DNA from: an uncultured archaeon
GTDB taxonomy: Archaea > Halobacteriota > Methanosarcinia > Methanosarcinales > Methanoperedenaceae
NCBI GenBank assembly: GCA_902386085.1
Contig: CABMIA010000017.1
Span: 1 to 19,824 of the forward strand
Length of the DNA stretch: 19,824 nt
Direction: 5' to 3'
Shown: in pieces, positions 16,181 to 19,824 of the stretch
How positions within the stretch are numbered: position 1 is the first letter of the stretch
How the letters are laid out: every line of letters starts with the position of its first letter
Notes under the pieces: generated by a model
Seen by the model: only the letters and a program-made list of their open reading frames with translations
Told to the model about the DNA's origin: nothing
The model's database searches: none
Made by a program: the position numbers and the translations under genes

Positions 16181-16966
16181 TTATCCTCTTTTTATGACTG
16201 AAATAATATCTTCTTCGTTTACCGGGATATTGAATTTCCTGAAGAAACGTGCAACATTGGCTACATCCCGCTGCAAATATGCCTGCGCGTTAAAGTGATC
16301 CCTGGTGACAGACTGGCCCATGTCGATTATCACAGGCTCCATAACATTCATATCTATCAATATATTGTATTCGCTCAGGTCGGCATGGATAAGCTCTGCC
16401 TTAGAATATAACAGATGCATGTATTCAACAATCATGTCAAAAATACTGCGCGCCTCTTCCATGGTAAGTTCCACGTCCCTTAATTGGGGCATCGGCATGC
16501 CGTCTTTTCCGATGAACTCCATCAACAGGATATTCCTTTTCGTAACATACGGTTCAGGCACGCGCACTCCTGCATCCACGGCCCTTTTCAGATTTTTGAA
16601 TTCCTTTTTTGCCCAGGCGAAAATTATGTCTTTCCTGGACTGCTTGATGCCTGCGAACCTGGGATCTCCCAGGATATATTCTTTCATTGCATTAAAATTA
16701 GCTGTAGAGATCATGTATATCTTCACTGCAATCTCAGAGGTGCCATCTTTTTTCGAGATCGCATGGAAAATGTTTGCTTCCTTGCCTGTACTTACCGATC
16801 CCCCGAACGCATCAAAATAACCTTTCCTAGAAAGCTCATAGAGCGCCATAAGAGTGGCATCATCAAAAACATCACCGAAAACAGCCCTCTGGTTGGAATC
16901 CTTGATACGCATGCGGAATTCGTCGATAATCCCATCCATGCGGCTAAGCTTCTTATCACTGACCAT
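16181..16966 (-). CDS. rio1: Rio1-type atypical serine protein kinase
   Basis: This 261-residue Rio1 kinase/ATPase is involved in late small-subunit maturation. Family marks are the ATP-binding loop STGKEANIF (59-67), a lysine in AVKIY (K82), the flexible-loop region before KEFKNLKRA, the hinge LLMEFIG, the catalytic loop HADLSEYN (194-201, D196) and the metal-binding IIDMGQ (213-218, D215). STGKEANIF and IDMGQ point to Rio1 rather than Rio2, and the winged helix of Rio2 is absent. Length is normal. The start lies 9 nt after the aIF1A stop and the end 2 nt before the KH gene, so the three are one operon. Confidence 0.95.
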   Translation of the reverse strand: MVSDKKLSRMDGIIDEFRMRIKDSNQRAVFGDVFDDATLMALYELSRKGYFDAFGGSVSTGKEANIFHAISKKDGTSEIAVKIYMISTANFNAMKEYILGDPRFAGIKQSRKDIIFAWAKKEFKNLKRAVDAGVRVPEPYVTKRNILLMEFIGKDGMPMPQLRDVELTMEEARSIFDMIVEYMHLLYSKAELIHADLSEYNILIDMNVMEPVIIDMGQSVTRDHFNAQAYLQRDVANVARFFRKFNIPVNEEDIISVIKRG

Positions 16967-16975
16967 AATGCAGAT

Positions 16976-18952
<1,977 letters not shown>

Positions 18953-19017
18953 TTTGGAGTCAATTTGGGTGTAATTCTGGAAAAATACTATTATATACTG
19001 AAACTAAGTAACGTCTT

Positions 19018-19084
19018 GTAGAGGAAAAATAATACTTATAAGATTCACTTCCTATCCTATCCAAAAATCTTGTAAATCCTCTAC
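19018..19084 (+). terminator. Two-part stem-loop with downstream T-runs, probable kae1-bud32 terminator
   Basis: GTAGAGGA (19018-19025) pairs exactly with TCCTCTAC (19077-19084). Inside it, TTATAAGATT (19036-19045) pairs with AATCTTGTAA (19066-19075) over ten positions, with one G-U pair. The inner loop is about 20 nt. T-runs follow at 19086-19089 and 19097-19101. The rest of the 295-nt gap between bud32 and the next gene has no coding potential. A structured leader or small RNA is the alternative reading. Confidence 0.45.
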
Positions 19085-19106
19085 CTTTTCTACTGATTTT
19101 TAAACG

Positions 19107-19118
19107 AGTATTCATACT
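19107..19118. promoter_or_regulatory. Palindrome AGTAT-TC-ATACT, candidate operator
   Basis: The two 5-bp arms are exact reverse complements around a 2-nt centre. The site is followed about 26 nt later by TATA-like AATTTATATGA at 19144-19154. It lies upstream of the DUF366 gene and could be its operator, although that TATA-like element is about 95 nt from the start codon. Confidence 0.3.
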
Positions 19119-19247
19119 ACGGCAAAAATAAGGGTTGGGTAAAAATTTATATGATTATGAAACGCCTACAGCAGCAACAGGAAAATTTTAAAATCAATTC
19201 CGGAAAATAAGACAAAAGTTCATCATTGCCTCGAAGAAGAAATAACC

Positions 19248-19808
19248 ATGATCTCCAGAATCCTACCCGATCAAATAAAATACGACGGCTCCCAGATAGC
19301 CCCGTTATGGGCATACAGCATGGGAATAAAAGGTAATTCGATTGTGATTTTTCATGGCCCGATGGATGTTACTTTTGATAACATGAAGGACCTGGAAGAC
19401 AGTAAAGCCGGGAAAACAATCCAGGGCGATGACCTGATCCATATCATTGTCGAGAGGTTCGATTCGCCTGCAAGCATGCGCCTTGCCTACTACATGCAGC
19501 GTCTCCTTATTGTCTGCATAAAAGATGTCCTGGAAAGACATAAAATAAAAACAGTCAGGAACGGGGATGACCTTTTTATTGATGGTAAAAAGCTCACAGT
19601 CAGTATAGCCAGCGCCGGGGTATCGAGTGAAAAGATACACTGCGGAATTAACATTACAACACGTGGAACCCCGAAGGACATCGAGACCTCAGCCCTGGAA
19701 GATTCCGGGATAAAGAACTGGAAAACAATTGCAGAGGAAGTAATCGATATCTTCGTGCATGAGATAGAGGATATTGAAGGCGATATTGTTAAAACAAAAA
19801 GCCTATGA
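19248..19808 (+). CDS. DUF366 family protein, function unknown
   Basis: This 186-residue protein matches my memory of the DUF366 family found widely in archaea. Matching features are an N-terminal YDGSQIAPLWAY, HGPMDVTFDNMKDLED, a conserved HIIVERFD, GDDLFIDGKKLTVSIA and KIHCGINI. The many conserved polar residues (H, D, E, K) suggest an enzyme or ligand-binding protein rather than a structural one. There is no signal peptide or membrane segment. The stretch around KLTVSIA and HCGINI recalls the biotin/lipoate ligase fold in general shape, but I cannot support that from sequence alone. It stands alone after a 295-nt gap, with its stop only 16 nt from the window end. Confidence 0.8.
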   Translation: MISRILPDQIKYDGSQIAPLWAYSMGIKGNSIVIFHGPMDVTFDNMKDLEDSKAGKTIQGDDLIHIIVERFDSPASMRLAYYMQRLLIVCIKDVLERHKIKTVRNGDDLFIDGKKLTVSIASAGVSSEKIHCGINITTRGTPKDIETSALEDSGIKNWKTIAEEVIDIFVHEIEDIEGDIVKTKSL

Positions 19809-19824
19809 CAGATCTTATTAAACC

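Overview
The window is archaeal. It carries translation initiation factor aIF1A, a Rio1 kinase, a two-KH-domain Dim2/Pno1-type protein, Kae1 and Bud32. It also has a MetOD1-like signalling domain, a KaiC-type ATPase and TATA-like promoter elements. The signalling genes and the large PurSL-type FGAM synthase suggest a Methanosarcinales-related euryarchaeon, possibly Methanoperedenaceae (ANME-2d). That placement is inference from gene content only; no rRNA gene is present.

Layout: (1) 1-2394 (+) is an iron-transport locus: the C-terminal part of a DtxR/FeoA-type gene interrupted by two in-frame stops, then intact feoB, then a 44-residue Cys-rich zinc-ribbon protein. (2) 2440-6360 (-) is a four-gene signalling operon: membrane histidine kinase, stand-alone receiver, REC-PAS-MetOD1-like protein and a single-domain KaiC-like ATPase. 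No protein in it has a recognisable DNA-binding domain. (3) 6600-7616 (+) encodes a methyltransferase-like protein with a Cys-rich N-terminus, convergent with a ribbon-helix-helix protein at 7613-8659 (-). (4) 8954-11884 (+) is purL of the PurSL type, without a glutaminase domain. (5) 11956-15388 (+) is a compact prpB-prpC-prpD cluster, the three dedicated enzymes of the methylcitrate cycle. (6) 15639-17311 (-) is aIF1A-rio1-KH, a translation and ribosome-assembly operon. (7) 17418-18952 (+) is kae1-bud32, two KEOPS genes overlapping by 10 nt. (8) 19248-19808 (+) encodes a DUF366-family protein.

The intergenic DNA has structure of its own. A diverged repeat of about 155 bp lies at 8736-8890 and again at 15474-15627. 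The first copy contains a very clear G-quadruplex motif and the second a hairpin. A perfect 11-bp inverted repeat and a 10-bp palindrome lie between the divergent promoters at 6361-6599. A two-part stem-loop followed by T-runs lies downstream of bud32.

How the genes work together: FeoB imports Fe(II), and the broken upstream gene is probably its lost metal-responsive regulator. PrpC, PrpD and PrpB would convert propionyl-CoA plus oxaloacetate into pyruvate plus succinate. Kae1 and Bud32 act in tRNA t6A synthesis, and the aIF1A, Rio1 and KH proteins in initiation and 30S maturation. The signalling operon probably passes a membrane-sensed signal through phosphotransfer to a non-DNA-binding output.
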